A DNA stretch of 54,113 nucleotides from Candidatus Accumulibacter phosphatis (GCF_012939955.1 NZ_SPMY01000055.1:1-54113); one strand, 5' to 3'. Numbered from the stretch's first letter, positions 1 through 8,269 are shown. Notes: generated from the sequence alone by a model not told the origin. Translations and numbers: made by a program.

Positions 1-158
1 AGAACCTCGGGAGTCAGCGTCGTCCAGCTCGCGGCCTGAAAAGTGAGCAACACGACCAGCGCATTCTTGTACAGGTTGTCGTTGAAGGCGCCGAGAAACT
101 GCGTACCGAAGAAAGGCGCGAAGCGACGGGCCTTGAGCAGACCAAACTGGGAACTCAT
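1..158 (-). CDS. MFS-type transporter / lysophospholipid acyltransferase fusion, N-terminal fragment
   Basis: Only the first 52 codons are present; the gene runs off the left edge. The motif FFGTQFLGAFNDNLYKN at about residues 16-32 and the hydrophobic stretch after it are typical of the first membrane helix of MFS transporters that, in proteobacteria, are often fused to a lysophospholipid acyltransferase and an acyl-ACP synthetase (LplT-Aas type). Such proteins flip and re-acylate lysophospholipids at the inner membrane. The ATG at 156-158 is preceded by AAGGAAG at a good distance. Whether the acyltransferase and synthetase domains are present cannot be seen. The gene lies downstream of rnr on the same strand, 130 bases away. 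Confidence 0.7.
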   Translation of the reverse strand, partial: MSSQFGLLKARRFAPFFGTQFLGAFNDNLYKNALVVLLTFQAASWTTLTPEV

Positions 159-288
159 GCAATCTTCCTTTCAAAGAAGGCGCGCGTCTCGAAGAGTGTG
201 ATGCAGCAAAGCAGTGCGTAGCCGCCGATCGACGGTGACCGCAGCGACGACGTTTTTGCAGCGGGAAGCCTGCAAAAACGCCAAACAC

Positions 289-2457
289 CTAGCCGTCGGC
301 CAGCACGAAGTCGATGCGCCCGGTTTCGAGATCGGCCTTGACCAGTTTTACCTGCAAGCGGTCACCGAGGCGATAGCGTTTTGCCGTGCGCTCGCCAAGC
401 ATCTGATGCCGGGTGCTGTCGTACTGAAAGTAATCCTCGCCGAGTTCCGAAACATGCACCAGCCCCTCGACATAGACCTCATCGAGGGCAACAAAAACGC
501 CGAAAGGTACCACCGCCGCAATCGTTCCGGCAAAGGTTTCGCCAATTCGGTCACGCATGTAGTAACACTTCAGCCAGTTGCTGACGTCGCGCGTCGCCTC
601 GTCGGCACGGCGCTCGGTCTGCGAGCAGTGCATGCCGATCTCCGCCCATTTGCCCGGCAAGTAGCTCGTGCCGGCGAGTGCCGCCTTGATCGAGCGGTGT
701 ACCAGGAGGTCCGGATAGCGCCGGATGGGTGAAGTGAAGTGCGTGTAATGCTCGTAGGAAAGACCGAAATGGCCGACATTGTCAGGGCTGTACTGGGCTT
801 GACGCAGAGAACGGAGCATCACCGTCTGCAGCAACTGCGCGTCCGGACGCTCCTGGATGCTTGCCAGCAAGTCAGCATAATCGCTGGCGGTCGGATCGTC
901 GCCGCCACCGAGGCCAAGGGCAAATTCCTTGAGGAAATTGCGCAAGGCCGTGAGTTTCTCAGGGGTCGGCCCTTCGTGAATGCGGTACAGGCAAGGATGC
1001 CGGTTGGCCTGCAGAAATCCCGAGGCGCAGACATTCGCGGCCAGCATGCACTCCTCGATCACGCGGTGCGCGTCGTTACGGTGCACCGGAACGATGTTGT
1101 CGATCTTGCCCTGCTCATTGAACAGCATCATCGTCTCGATGGTTTCGAAATCGATGGCGCCGCGTTTGCCACGCGCTTCGCTCAAGACTTTGAACAAGGC
1201 GTAGAGCGCCTGCAGCTGTGGCTGCAGGCGGCGATGAACCTCGCTTTCAGGCTGCGCCGTCCCGGCCAGCCAGTTCCAGACCTGGTCATAGGTCAAACGT
1301 GCCTGCGAACGAAAAATGGCTGCATAGAATTCGTAATCGGTGATCACGCCGCCGGCGTCGATGGCCATGTCGCACACCATCGCCAGGCGATCGACGTCGG
1401 GGTTCAGCGAACACAGGCCATTCGAAAGTTTTTCCGGCAGCATCGGAATCACCCGGCGCGGAAAATAGACCGAATTTCCGCGCTCGCTCGCCTCACGATC
1501 GAGCGCCGTCCCCGGCTGCACATAGTGGCTGACATCGGCGATTGCCACCACCAGGCGCCAGCCAGCGCCCTGGCGCTCGGCGAAAACCGCGTCGTCGAAG
1601 TCTCTCGCCGTCTCGCCATCGATGGTTACCAGAGGTAGCGCGCGCAGATCTTTTCTTCCCTCGCTATCTGAGGGCCTGAGCCGCTCCGGAAGTTGCGCCG
1701 CCTCTGCGAGAGCGCCACTCGAGAACTCGAAGGGCAGCTCGTGCTTGCGCAGGGCGATTTCTATCTCCATGCCCGGATCGGCGTAGTTGCCGAGCACTTC
1801 GACGATGCGTCCGATCGGCTTCGAATGACGACCGGGTTGCTCGATGATTTCGACGGTGACCACCTCACCCGAGCGCACGCCGCTCCTGCTGTCCGGCGTC
1901 ACCAGAATGTCCTGGTTGATGCGCCGATTCTCGGGAACAACCAGCGTGATGCCGTGCTCGACCAGTACCCGGCCGACAACGCGGCTGTTCGCCCGCTCGA
2001 TGACTTCGACGATAACGCCTTCGCGACGCCCTCGACGATCGACGCCGACGACACGCACCAGGGCGCGGTCACCGTGCAAGGCCTTGGCCATCTGCCTGGC
2101 TTCGAGAAACAGGTCTTCGCCGGCATCGTCGGGAACCAGGAAGCCGTAGCCATCCGGGTGTCCCTCGATTCGCCCGGCAATCAGGCTGGCGCGCTCGGGG
2201 AGAATGAACGAACCTTTGCGGTTACGCAGCAGTTGCGCTTCACGCTCCATCGCCCGCAAGCGGCGCTGCAGGAGCTCCAGTTCGTGGTTGCGGATGTCGA
2301 GCAAGACGCACAGCGCGTCGAAGCTCACCGGCTTGCCCTGCTCCTCAAGGATCTGCAGGATGTACTCGCGCGACGGCAAGGGCTGTTCATAGGTCTTCAA
2401 CTCACGCTCAAGATAGGGGTCGGCACGGCGTACTGTTGATAGTTTGCTTATTGACAT
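289..2457 (-). CDS. rnr: Ribonuclease R
   Basis: A 722-residue 3'-5' exoribonuclease of the RNB (RNase II) family that degrades structured RNA. A winged-helix-like N-terminus (about residues 25-90) is followed by cold-shock domains to about residue 240. The RNB catalytic core begins near the signature TIDGETARDFDDAVF (about residue 280), whose clustered aspartates bind the catalytic metal. An S1 domain begins near GETFAGTIAAVVPFGVFV (about residue 637). The protein is shorter than E. coli RNase R (813 residues) because it stops soon after S1 and has no long lysine-rich tail. The ATG is preceded by AGGAAC 12 bases upstream. It is divergent from the tRNA-Leu gene, whose -35 box covers the rnr start codon. 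Confidence 0.95.
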   Translation of the reverse strand: MSISKLSTVRRADPYLERELKTYEQPLPSREYILQILEEQGKPVSFDALCVLLDIRNHELELLQRRLRAMEREAQLLRNRKGSFILPERASLIAGRIEGHPDGYGFLVPDDAGEDLFLEARQMAKALHGDRALVRVVGVDRRGRREGVIVEVIERANSRVVGRVLVEHGITLVVPENRRINQDILVTPDSRSGVRSGEVVTVEIIEQPGRHSKPIGRIVEVLGNYADPGMEIEIALRKHELPFEFSSGALAEAAQLPERLRPSDSEGRKDLRALPLVTIDGETARDFDDAVFAERQGAGWRLVVAIADVSHYVQPGTALDREASERGNSVYFPRRVIPMLPEKLSNGLCSLNPDVDRLAMVCDMAIDAGGVITDYEFYAAIFRSQARLTYDQVWNWLAGTAQPESEVHRRLQPQLQALYALFKVLSEARGKRGAIDFETIETMMLFNEQGKIDNIVPVHRNDAHRVIEECMLAANVCASGFLQANRHPCLYRIHEGPTPEKLTALRNFLKEFALGLGGGDDPTASDYADLLASIQERPDAQLLQTVMLRSLRQAQYSPDNVGHFGLSYEHYTHFTSPIRRYPDLLVHRSIKAALAGTSYLPGKWAEIGMHCSQTERRADEATRDVSNWLKCYYMRDRIGETFAGTIAAVVPFGVFVALDEVYVEGLVHVSELGEDYFQYDSTRHQMLGERTAKRYRLGDRLQVKLVKADLETGRIDFVLADG

Positions 2458-2478
2458 TTTCTTTTGTTCCTATAGAAT
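2451..2478 (+). promoter_or_regulatory. Sigma70-type promoter of tRNA-Leu
   Basis: A perfect TTGACA (2451-2456) is followed after 16 bases by TAGAAT (2473-2478), inside TATAGAAT. Transcription would start around 2485, some 11 bases before the mature tRNA. The -35 box overlaps the rnr start codon on the other strand. Confidence 0.7.
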
Positions 2479-2495
2479 TCGGCCTCTCTGGAAAT

Positions 2496-2582
2496 GCCCA
2501 GGTGGCGAAATTGGTAGACGCGCTAGGTTCAGGTCCTAGTGGTGGCAACACCGTGGAGGTTCGATTCCTCTCTTGGGCACCA
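2496..2582 (+). tRNA. tRNA-Leu (anticodon CAG)
   Basis: An 87-base class II tRNA with encoded CCA. The acceptor stem GCCCAGG pairs with CTTGGGC (one G-T pair). The anticodon stem CTAGG/CCTAG encloses the loop TTCAGGT, giving anticodon CAG. A long variable arm (about TGGTGGCAACACCGT) marks it as leucine-type, and the T arm carries GGTTCGATTCC. It has its own promoter and a terminator 15 bases downstream. Confidence 0.97.
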
Positions 2583-2596
2583 GTCTTAAACAACAG

Positions 2597-2624
2597 AAGC
2601 TCTGATCAATCAGGGCTTTTTTTT
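2597..2624 (+). terminator. Rho-independent terminator after tRNA-Leu
   Basis: An AGCTCTGAT / ATCAGGGCT hairpin (2598-2617, one T-G pair) runs directly into a tract of eight T residues (2617-2624). It ends the tRNA transcript. Confidence 0.85.
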
Positions 2625-3002
2625 GCGTCTGAGCAGCGCAATTCCCTTGCCCGTCCAACCCCGCCCGGCAAGGCCAGGGCCGGCCACGGCGAATTGTACG
2701 CCGACTACGCTTACGATGGCCTCGCTTCCCTGCGCGACGCGCAAACCTCCAGGTCGCGTTTTTTTTCCCTGCCAGCGCTGGCACGATCCCGTCGATCCGC
2801 GCCTTCGGCCGGGCCAGCGACGGCCTGCTCCAGCCAGCGCGAGCGGCTCCCGGGAGGCGATTTTTCCGGTCGAGGGCTCCGTGTAAATGATTTTCACAAC
2901 CACTAGCCAGCACCTACAAAAGTGTGGATACTACGCTGCCGGAAAGTCGCCAGCCCCGCTGCTGCGAGTAAGTTCAAACTTTGCCAACCGTTAGGATTCC
3001 CG
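2625..3002. other. Intergenic region with a possible second terminator
   Basis: 378 bases between the tRNA terminator and mmdA. No convincing gene is seen on either strand: the open frames are short, with no plausible start site and no recognisable protein. One structure stands out. CGCGAC (2733-2738) can pair with GTCGCG (2753-2758) just before eight T residues (2759-2766). This resembles a weak plus-strand rho-independent terminator and could end a small RNA or leader transcript. The last 100 bases presumably hold the mmd promoter; no good consensus was found. Confidence 0.4.
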
Positions 3003-4556
3003 ATGACGATACGACCGGAATTAATAGATAAGCTGCGCAACAAGCGCACACAGCTGACGGAAAACGTCAGCCCAGAAAAGTTGGAAGCGCTGCACGCCAA
3101 GGGTTTGCTGTCGGCTCGCGAACGCCTTGGATCCCTCTTTGTCGAGGGAACGTTTCAGGAACTAGGCCTGCATGCCTCGCACAGTGCCACCAACTTCGGC
3201 ATGGCCGAGAAAATGCTGCCCGCCGACGGCGTAGTCTGCGGCACCGGCTACGTCGGCGACATGCAGGTCGCCGCTTTCAGCCAGGACTTCAGCGTCGTCG
3301 CTGGAACACTTGGCAAGATGCAGGCCAGAAAGATCAACCGCACCATGCGCCACGCCCTCAAGAACGGTGTGCCGGTGGTGGCCTTCAAGGATTCAGGCGG
3401 CGCGCGCATTCAGGAAGGTGTCGATGCACTTTCGGGCTACGGCGACGTCTTCTACTCGAACGTCCTGCTCTCCGGCGTCGTCCCGCAGATCGCGGTGATC
3501 TGTGGTCCCTGCGCGGGTGGCGCGGCATACTCGCCGGCGCTGATGGATTTCGTGATCATGACTCGCGAAAACGCGCACATGTTCCTGACCGGTCCGCAGG
3601 TCATCAAAGCAGTGACCGGACGCGCGACGACGATGGCCGAAGTCGGCGGCGCCGAGATGCACGCCACGATCAGTGGCAACGCCCATTTCATCGCCGAAGA
3701 CGACCAGCACGCCATCGGTGTGGTCAAGCAACTGCTCTCCTACCTGCCGGCCAACAATACCGAGGATCCGCCGCACGACCTGTCGGTGCCGATCGAGGAG
3801 ATGGAAGATCCGGGCATCAACGACTGCATCCCGGATAGCCCGTCGGAACCGCTCGACATGTACGCCGTCATTCGCCGTCTGGTGGACAATGGCGAGCTGC
3901 TCGAAGTGCATGCGGGCTTTGCTCGCAACATCATTGTCGGCTTCGCGCGCATCAGCGGCGTCGTCGTCGGCCTGGTCGCCAACCAGCCAATGGTCATGGC
4001 CGGCGCCCTCGACCTCAATGCGGCCGACAAGGTGGCGCGCTTCGTTCGCACCTGCAACGTCTTCAACGTGCCGGTTGTGACGCTGGTCGATGTCCCCGGT
4101 TTCCTGCCCGGCGTCGAACAGGAGCGTGGCGGCATCATTCGCCATGGCGCGAAAATGCTGTTTGCCTACGGCTCCTGCACCACCCCGAAAATTACGGTCA
4201 TCCTGCGCAAGGCTTATGGTGGCTCGTATCTCGCCATGTGCAGCCAGGAAATGGGCGCGGACATGGTCTTCGCCTGGCCAACGGCCGAGATCGCGGTCAT
4301 GGGTGCCGAAGCGGCGGTCAAGATTCTCTATCGCAAGGAAATCGCGGCGGCAGACGATCAATCGGCGAAAGCCGCCGAAATGGCACAGGAATACCGCGAA
4401 AAGTTCGCCTCACCCTACGTGTCGGCCAGCAACTTCTACATTACCGACGTGATCGAGCCACAAGACACCCGCTGGATGGTTGCCCTGGCCCTGCGCAAAG
4501 TGCTCGACAAGCATGAACTCAGGCCGACCAAGAAACACGGCAACATCCCCATGTAA
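3003..4556 (+). CDS. mmdA: Methylmalonyl-CoA decarboxylase alpha subunit (acyl-CoA carboxyltransferase)
   Basis: A 517-residue carboxyltransferase of the propionyl-CoA carboxylase beta / MmdA family. It moves the carboxyl group from a carboxylated acyl-CoA to biotin. The N-half crotonase-like fold carries DSGGARIQEGVDAL (about residue 129), and the C-half carries GGSYLAMCSQEMGAD (about residue 405). This acyl-CoA type differs from OadA, which uses oxaloacetate, so with the three downstream subunits the likely substrate is (S)-methylmalonyl-CoA, giving propionyl-CoA and an exported Na+. The ATG at 3003 is chosen over an upstream in-frame start because AGGA lies 8 bases before it and the family N-terminus begins there. 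It is first of four genes ordered A-D-C-B, as in Propionigenium. The exact acyl-CoA is inferred. Confidence 0.88.
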   Translation: MTIRPELIDKLRNKRTQLTENVSPEKLEALHAKGLLSARERLGSLFVEGTFQELGLHASHSATNFGMAEKMLPADGVVCGTGYVGDMQVAAFSQDFSVVAGTLGKMQARKINRTMRHALKNGVPVVAFKDSGGARIQEGVDALSGYGDVFYSNVLLSGVVPQIAVICGPCAGGAAYSPALMDFVIMTRENAHMFLTGPQVIKAVTGRATTMAEVGGAEMHATISGNAHFIAEDDQHAIGVVKQLLSYLPANNTEDPPHDLSVPIEEMEDPGINDCIPDSPSEPLDMYAVIRRLVDNGELLEVHAGFARNIIVGFARISGVVVGLVANQPMVMAGALDLNAADKVARFVRTCNVFNVPVVTLVDVPGFLPGVEQERGGIIRHGAKMLFAYGSCTTPKITVILRKAYGGSYLAMCSQEMGADMVFAWPTAEIAVMGAEAAVKILYRKEIAAADDQSAKAAEMAQEYREKFASPYVSASNFYITDVIEPQDTRWMVALALRKVLDKHELRPTKKHGNIPM

Positions 4557-4582
4557 CCGGCGATGGAAGGAAGAAAAACCCC

Positions 4583-4918
4583 ATGATTACAACCGCCATC
4601 ATCACATCGCTACAGGTCTACGGCATCGCCATTGTAGTGTCGTTGGTCGTCGCCGTATTGATCAAAGTGCTGGTTGTAGTGACCGGCAGGATGGAAAAGC
4701 GCCCAGCGGTCGAAGTCCCGACCGGAGACGTTTGCCCAGTGTTCCTCGGCGTTCCGGACGAAGACGTCGCGGCCTTGTCGGCGGCGATCTTCGCGGCCAT
4801 TGGCCCGCACCGCGTCTTGCGCATTTCACAACCCAGCCACGGCTGGGCAGTCGGCGGTCGCGCCGCCCAACATTCATCACATACGCCGGGCCACTCGCCC
4901 GGCCGAAGCCACCGCTAA
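4583..4918 (+). CDS. mmdD: Sodium-pumping decarboxylase gamma/delta subunit (OadG/MmdD family)
   Basis: A 111-residue small membrane subunit. One N-terminal hydrophobic helix (about residues 5-33) is followed by a soluble tail that ends in a His/Ser/Arg/Pro-rich stretch. In this family the helix anchors the complex and the tail joins the carboxyltransferase to the membrane subunit; in OadG the tail also binds zinc. Sequence conservation is low, so the call rests on size, topology and position between mmdA and the biotin carrier gene. A GGAAGGAAG ribosome site precedes the ATG. Confidence 0.75.
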   Translation: MITTAIITSLQVYGIAIVVSLVVAVLIKVLVVVTGRMEKRPAVEVPTGDVCPVFLGVPDEDVAALSAAIFAAIGPHRVLRISQPSHGWAVGGRAAQHSSHTPGHSPGRSHR

Positions 4919-4930
4919 CAGGAGCAACAC

Positions 4931-5329
4931 ATGCCCAGACAATTCAAGGTCACGGTCAACGGACGCGAATACGACGTCAGCGTACTGGAACTCAATGCCG
5001 GTCAATCGGCGCCATCAGCAGCGCCCGCGGCCGTGGCCGCCGCGCCACAGGCCGGGGGAAGCGCGCCAGCTGCGGCCGCCGCGGCGCCGTCCGCCGCAGC
5101 TGGCGCTTCCGCTGGCGACGGCGATATCCTCGCCGGGATGGGTGGCACCGTCGTCGAAGTCAACGTCAAGGTGGGTCAGTCGGTGGCCGCTGGTGACCGA
5201 CTGATGGTCCTCGAAGCCATGAAAATGAAGACGCCAGTGATCGCGACCCGTGCCGGTCAGGTGACGCGAGTACTGGTCGCTGCCGGCGATCCCATCGAGG
5301 GCGGACAGCCCCTGTTGACAATCGCGTGA
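4931..5329 (+). CDS. mmdC: Biotin carboxyl carrier subunit of the membrane decarboxylase
   Basis: A 132-residue biotinyl carrier. A short N-terminal domain (residues 1-22) is followed by an Ala/Pro-rich flexible linker (about 27-62) and a C-terminal biotinyl domain with VLEAMKM, so Lys98 should carry the biotin. It shuttles CO2 from the MmdA active site to the MmdB membrane subunit, where decarboxylation drives Na+ export. AGGAG lies 8 bases before the ATG, and the gene begins 12 bases after mmdD. The linker composition is typical of this family. Confidence 0.9.
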   Translation: MPRQFKVTVNGREYDVSVLELNAGQSAPSAAPAAVAAAPQAGGSAPAAAAAAPSAAAGASAGDGDILAGMGGTVVEVNVKVGQSVAAGDRLMVLEAMKMKTPVIATRAGQVTRVLVAAGDPIEGGQPLLTIA

Positions 5330-5361
5330 GCGGATATCAGCCGAAACCCGACACCCCACAT

Positions 5362-5397
5362 GCTCCGCGAGTCGGTGTACACGCCGACAAGCGGAGC
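5362..5397 (+). other. Long composite hairpin in the mmdC-mmdB gap
   Basis: GCTCCGC (5362-5368) pairs with GCGGAGC (5391-5397), and inside it GTCGGTG (5371-5377) pairs with CGCCGAC (5382-5388, one T-G pair) around the loop TACA. The two stems are separated by a symmetric GA/AA internal loop. No T tract follows, so it is not a standard terminator. In an operon transcript it could act as a processing or stability element that adjusts mmdB relative to the upstream genes. Confidence 0.5.
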
Positions 5398-5433
5398 GGT
5401 GGGCGCCGCGGCTAGGTACGAGGACTGAAGCGC

Positions 5434-6639
5434 ATGGAAAGCATAAATTTTCTCGATCTGTTCCAGGGTGTAGCCACTCTGATCGCCGCCGAGCCGCAGA
5501 TCATGATGGGGCGTATCTTCCTGATGTTGCTGGGCTTCCTGCTCATCTATCTGGGCTCTCGGAACGTCCTGGAACCTCTGCTGATGATTCCGATGGGCAT
5601 GGGCATGTCCTCGGTAAACGCGGCGGTGATGTTCCTCGAAGGCGGCAAGCCGGGAACGCTCTTCGTCGATCCCTTGATTACCGACCCGCTCCAGTTGATC
5701 AACATTTTGCAGATCGACTGGTTGCAGCCGATATACACGCTCACCTTCAGCAACGGCCTGATCGCCTGTCTGGTGTTCATGGGTATCGGCGTGCTTCTGG
5801 ATGTCGGCTACGTCATGGCCCGCCCGTTCCAGAGCATGTTCATCGCCCTGTTCGCCGAACTTGGCACTTTCGTGGTCTTCCCCTTCGCCATTGCTCTCGG
5901 CCTCACGGCACCCGAAGCAGCGTCGGTCGCCACCATCGGCGGCGCCGATGGTCCGATGGTGCTGTTCACTTCACTGGTTCTCGCCAAGCATCTGTTCGTG
6001 TCGATCACCGTCGTTGGCTACCTTTACCTCGGCCTGACCTACGGCGTCTACCCGTACATGATCAAGTGGCTGGTACCGAAGCACATTCGCGGCATCAGCA
6101 TGGCTGCCGATCAGGGGCCGAGGATCAGCCGTTCGCAGAAGCTGATCTTCGCCGTCGTCGCCTGCACGCTACTGTGCCTGCTCTTTCCGGTGGCGGCGCC
6201 CTTGTTCTTCTCGCTGTTTGTTGGCGTCGCAGTGCGTGAAAGCGGCCTCGAGAACTTCGCCAAGCTGCTCGGCGAAACTTTCCTCTACGGGGCCACTTTC
6301 TTCCTCGGCCTGACCCTGGGCGTTCTCTGTGAAGCGAACACGCTGCTCGACCCAACGGTCTTGAAGCTGCTGCTTCTGGGCATGCTGGCTCTGGGAGTTT
6401 CGGCGCTTGGCGGTCTGGCGGGTGGTTACATTCTGTACTTCTGGAGCGGCGGCAAGTTCAACCCGATCGTCGGCATCGCAGGCGTGAGTTGCGTACCGAC
6501 CACCGCCAAGATCGTCCAGAAAGTGGCCATGGCAGCCAATCCGCATGCGATCATCATGCCGCATGCGCTGGGAGCGAACATCAGCGGGGTGATCACTTCG
6601 GCGATCATCGCCGCGACCTTCATCTCGCTCTTGCGCTAA
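5434..6639 (+). CDS. mmdB: Sodium-pumping decarboxylase beta subunit (OadB/MmdB family)
   Basis: A 401-residue polytopic inner-membrane protein with many hydrophobic helices. It decarboxylates carboxybiotin and couples this to Na+ export. The conserved region GGADGPMVLFTSLVLAKHLF (about residue 168 onward) holds the aspartate that takes part in Na+ transport in characterised homologues. The N-terminal MLLGFLLIYLGSRNVLEPLL and the C-terminal GGKFNPIVGIAGVSCVPTTA also match the family. GAGGAC is about 10 bases before the ATG. It is the last gene of the operon, closed by a strong hairpin. Confidence 0.93.
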   Translation: MESINFLDLFQGVATLIAAEPQIMMGRIFLMLLGFLLIYLGSRNVLEPLLMIPMGMGMSSVNAAVMFLEGGKPGTLFVDPLITDPLQLINILQIDWLQPIYTLTFSNGLIACLVFMGIGVLLDVGYVMARPFQSMFIALFAELGTFVVFPFAIALGLTAPEAASVATIGGADGPMVLFTSLVLAKHLFVSITVVGYLYLGLTYGVYPYMIKWLVPKHIRGISMAADQGPRISRSQKLIFAVVACTLLCLLFPVAAPLFFSLFVGVAVRESGLENFAKLLGETFLYGATFFLGLTLGVLCEANTLLDPTVLKLLLLGMLALGVSALGGLAGGYILYFWSGGKFNPIVGIAGVSCVPTTAKIVQKVAMAANPHAIIMPHALGANISGVITSAIIAATFISLLR

Positions 6640-6664
6640 GCGGTAGGCAGAGGCCTGCTCACGT

Positions 6665-6700
6665 AACAGCGCCTGACTACGCGAGTAGTCAGGCGCTGTT
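6665..6700 (+). terminator. Terminator of the mmd operon
   Basis: A perfect 15-bp inverted repeat, AACAGCGCCTGACTA / TAGTCAGGCGCTGTT, with a 6-base loop begins 25 bases after the mmdB stop. Only a short T-rich stretch follows on the plus strand. As it lies between convergent genes (mmdB and phaR), it may work in both directions. Confidence 0.75.
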
Positions 6701-6780
6701 TGCTGTTAAAACACAACAAGCCATTCATGGTCAGCGACAAGGCCTTGCAGCAAGGCCCTGTAGAGATCACAAGGACGCCC

Positions 6781-7359
6781 TTATTTCTGTTCGGAGTCGT
6801 GCGGCTGTTTGGTGGAATCGGCCGGAAACCCCGGCAGGGGTATGCCGTTGAACAGTGTGCGGGTCTGCGTTTTGAGCTGGTCCTGCATCTGGTGAAGCAT
6901 CTTCCGGCTCTGCTCCATATAGGTGGTCATCATCGTCTGCATCGCCGGGCCCTGGAAATTCATGAACTGCGACCACATGTCGTTCTGCATCTGGCTGTTG
7001 CTTTCCCCATAGAGGGACTGCGACTGCTCCTGCAACTTCTTCTGGAAATCGACAAAGGACTTGACGCTCGTCTCCAGGTACTTGCCGAGCATGCCCTGCA
7101 TCGCATGACCGTAGAAGCGGATCATTTGCGCCAGAAGATCGGCCGTAAACAGCGGCGCGCCCGACGCTTCCTCCTCAAGAATGATCTGCAGCAGAATCGC
7201 GCGCGTAATGTCTTCGCCGGTCTTGGCATCCAGAACACTGAAAACCTCACGGGACAGGACAAGGTCCTTTACATCGGTCAGCGTGATGTAGGCGCTGGTC
7301 TTGGTATCGTAAAGGCGACGATTGGGGTATTTCTTGATCAGTCGCAGCTGCTCGGGCAT
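6781..7359 (-). CDS. phaR: Polyhydroxyalkanoate synthesis repressor PhaR
   Basis: A 192-residue regulator. The N-terminal DNA-binding domain carries RLIKKYPNRRLYDTKTSAYI (residues 6-25), the hallmark of the family. It is followed by the PHB-accumulation regulatory domain (about 65-105) and a Gln/Met-rich helical tail. PhaR binds PHB granules and represses phasin genes and its own gene until polymer forms. GGAGGAAG precedes the ATG. It lies downstream of phbB on the same strand but behind a terminator and with its own promoter, which fits separate control. Confidence 0.95.
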   Translation of the reverse strand: MPEQLRLIKKYPNRRLYDTKTSAYITLTDVKDLVLSREVFSVLDAKTGEDITRAILLQIILEEEASGAPLFTADLLAQMIRFYGHAMQGMLGKYLETSVKSFVDFQKKLQEQSQSLYGESNSQMQNDMWSQFMNFQGPAMQTMMTTYMEQSRKMLHQMQDQLKTQTRTLFNGIPLPGFPADSTKQPHDSEQK

Positions 7360-7429
7360 GACGATACTTCCTCCATCTGCAGGTAATTCAACGAGCGCGG
7401 CCTAGCGTCTCATGGTGCGGTGCAGCACA

Positions 7430-7457
7430 ATTATACCTTAGCAAAAACCCTTGGCAA
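7430..7457 (-). promoter_or_regulatory. Promoter of phaR
   Basis: On the minus strand TTGCCA (7457-7452, five of six consensus bases) is followed after 16 bases by a perfect TATAAT (7435-7430). The -35 box lies inside one of the 13-base repeats that trail the phbB terminator. Just downstream, 7411-7430 is TGC/GCA-rich with GTGC and GCAC half-sites six bases apart, a possible place for PhaR autoregulation (inferred). Confidence 0.7.
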
Positions 7458-7476
7458 AAACCCTTGGCAAAAAAAA
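7438..7476. repeat. Three tandem 13-base repeats
   Basis: Units TTAGCAAAAACCC (7438-7450), TTGGCAAAAACCC (7451-7463) and TTGGCAAAAAAAA (7464-7476) follow one another without gaps. The last unit supplies the U tract of the phbB terminator and the middle one supplies the -35 box of phaR. Confidence 0.85.
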
Positions 7477-7497
7477 CAGGCCCCTCGCGGGGCCTGT
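7468..7497 (-). terminator. Rho-independent terminator of phbB
   Basis: On the minus strand ACAGGCCCC / GGGGCCTGT (7497-7489 with 7484-7476, nine pairs, loop GCGA) is followed by eight T residues. It starts 29 bases after the phbB stop codon. Confidence 0.9.
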
Positions 7498-7525
7498 CTT
7501 GACCAAGGTGCAACAAAAAAACGAC

Positions 7526-8269
7526 TTACTGGTAGTAGAGACCACCGCAAATGTTCATCGTCGAACCGGTCATGAAGCCGGCAATATCCGAAGCGAGATA
7601 GGCACACGCGCCACCGATCTCTTCCGGCTTGGCCAGACGCTTCATCGGCACGGTGTCGATGATGCTCTGCAGGATCTCCGGTTTGATGGCCAGAACCATC
7701 TGAGTCGCCACGTAGCCCGGGCAAATGGCATTGACCGTAACGTTCTTGGCGGCGAGTTCGGCCGCGAGCGCCTTGCTGAAACCAATCACGCCGGCCTTGG
7801 CCGCCGAATAGTTGGTCTGACCAGCCTGGCCGCGCAGCCCATTGACCGAGGAGATGTTGATGATCCGTCCCCAGCCACGCTCGGCCATCTTCGCCGAAAC
7901 CTGCTTGGTCATGTTGAAAAGGCTCGACAGATTAGTCGCGATCACGGCATTCCACTGCGCCTCCTCCATCCTTCCGAACATCTTGTCGCGAGTAATTCCG
8001 GCGTTGTTGACCAGAATGTCGACCGGACCTGCCTTGGCTTCAGCCTCGGCGACCATGGCCACGCAGGAATCGTAGCTGGCGACGTCGCCGGCAACACAGA
8101 TGAAATCGTTGAAGCCGGCCTCGGCCATGGCTTTGTTCCACTCGTCCGGCTTGTCGAACTCCGGATGGTAGGCAGCAACCACCTTGTGACCGGCCTTCGC
8201 CAGTTCCTGGCAGATAGCAGTGCCAAGCCCACCCATGGCACCTGTAACCAAAGCAACACGTTGCGTCAT
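7526..8269 (-). CDS. phbB: Acetoacetyl-CoA reductase (NADPH)
   Basis: A 247-residue short-chain dehydrogenase that reduces acetoacetyl-CoA to (R)-3-hydroxybutyryl-CoA, the monomer for PHB synthase. The cofactor site TGAMGGLG is at residues 9-16 and NNAG at 88-91; the catalytic Ser141, Tyr154 and Lys158 lie in the NISSVNGLRGQ and NYSAAKAG segments. The ATG at 8267-8269 is preceded by GGAAGAG. The reading frame stays open far upstream, but that extension is not family-like and has no start signal, so it is left out. The gene is closed by a strong terminator before phaR; phbA and phbC are not next to it. Confidence 0.95.
   Translation of the reverse strand: MTQRVALVTGAMGGLGTAICQELAKAGHKVVAAYHPEFDKPDEWNKAMAEAGFNDFICVAGDVASYDSCVAMVAEAEAKAGPVDILVNNAGITRDKMFGRMEEAQWNAVIATNLSSLFNMTKQVSAKMAERGWGRIINISSVNGLRGQAGQTNYSAAKAGVIGFSKALAAELAAKNVTVNAICPGYVATQMVLAIKPEILQSIIDTVPMKRLAKPEEIGGACAYLASDIAGFMTGSTMNICGGLYYQ

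Noticed and set aside
2496-2624. Integration site at the tRNA-Leu 3' end
   Set aside because: No integrase follows, and no duplicate of the tRNA end was noticed in the window; the downstream genes look native.
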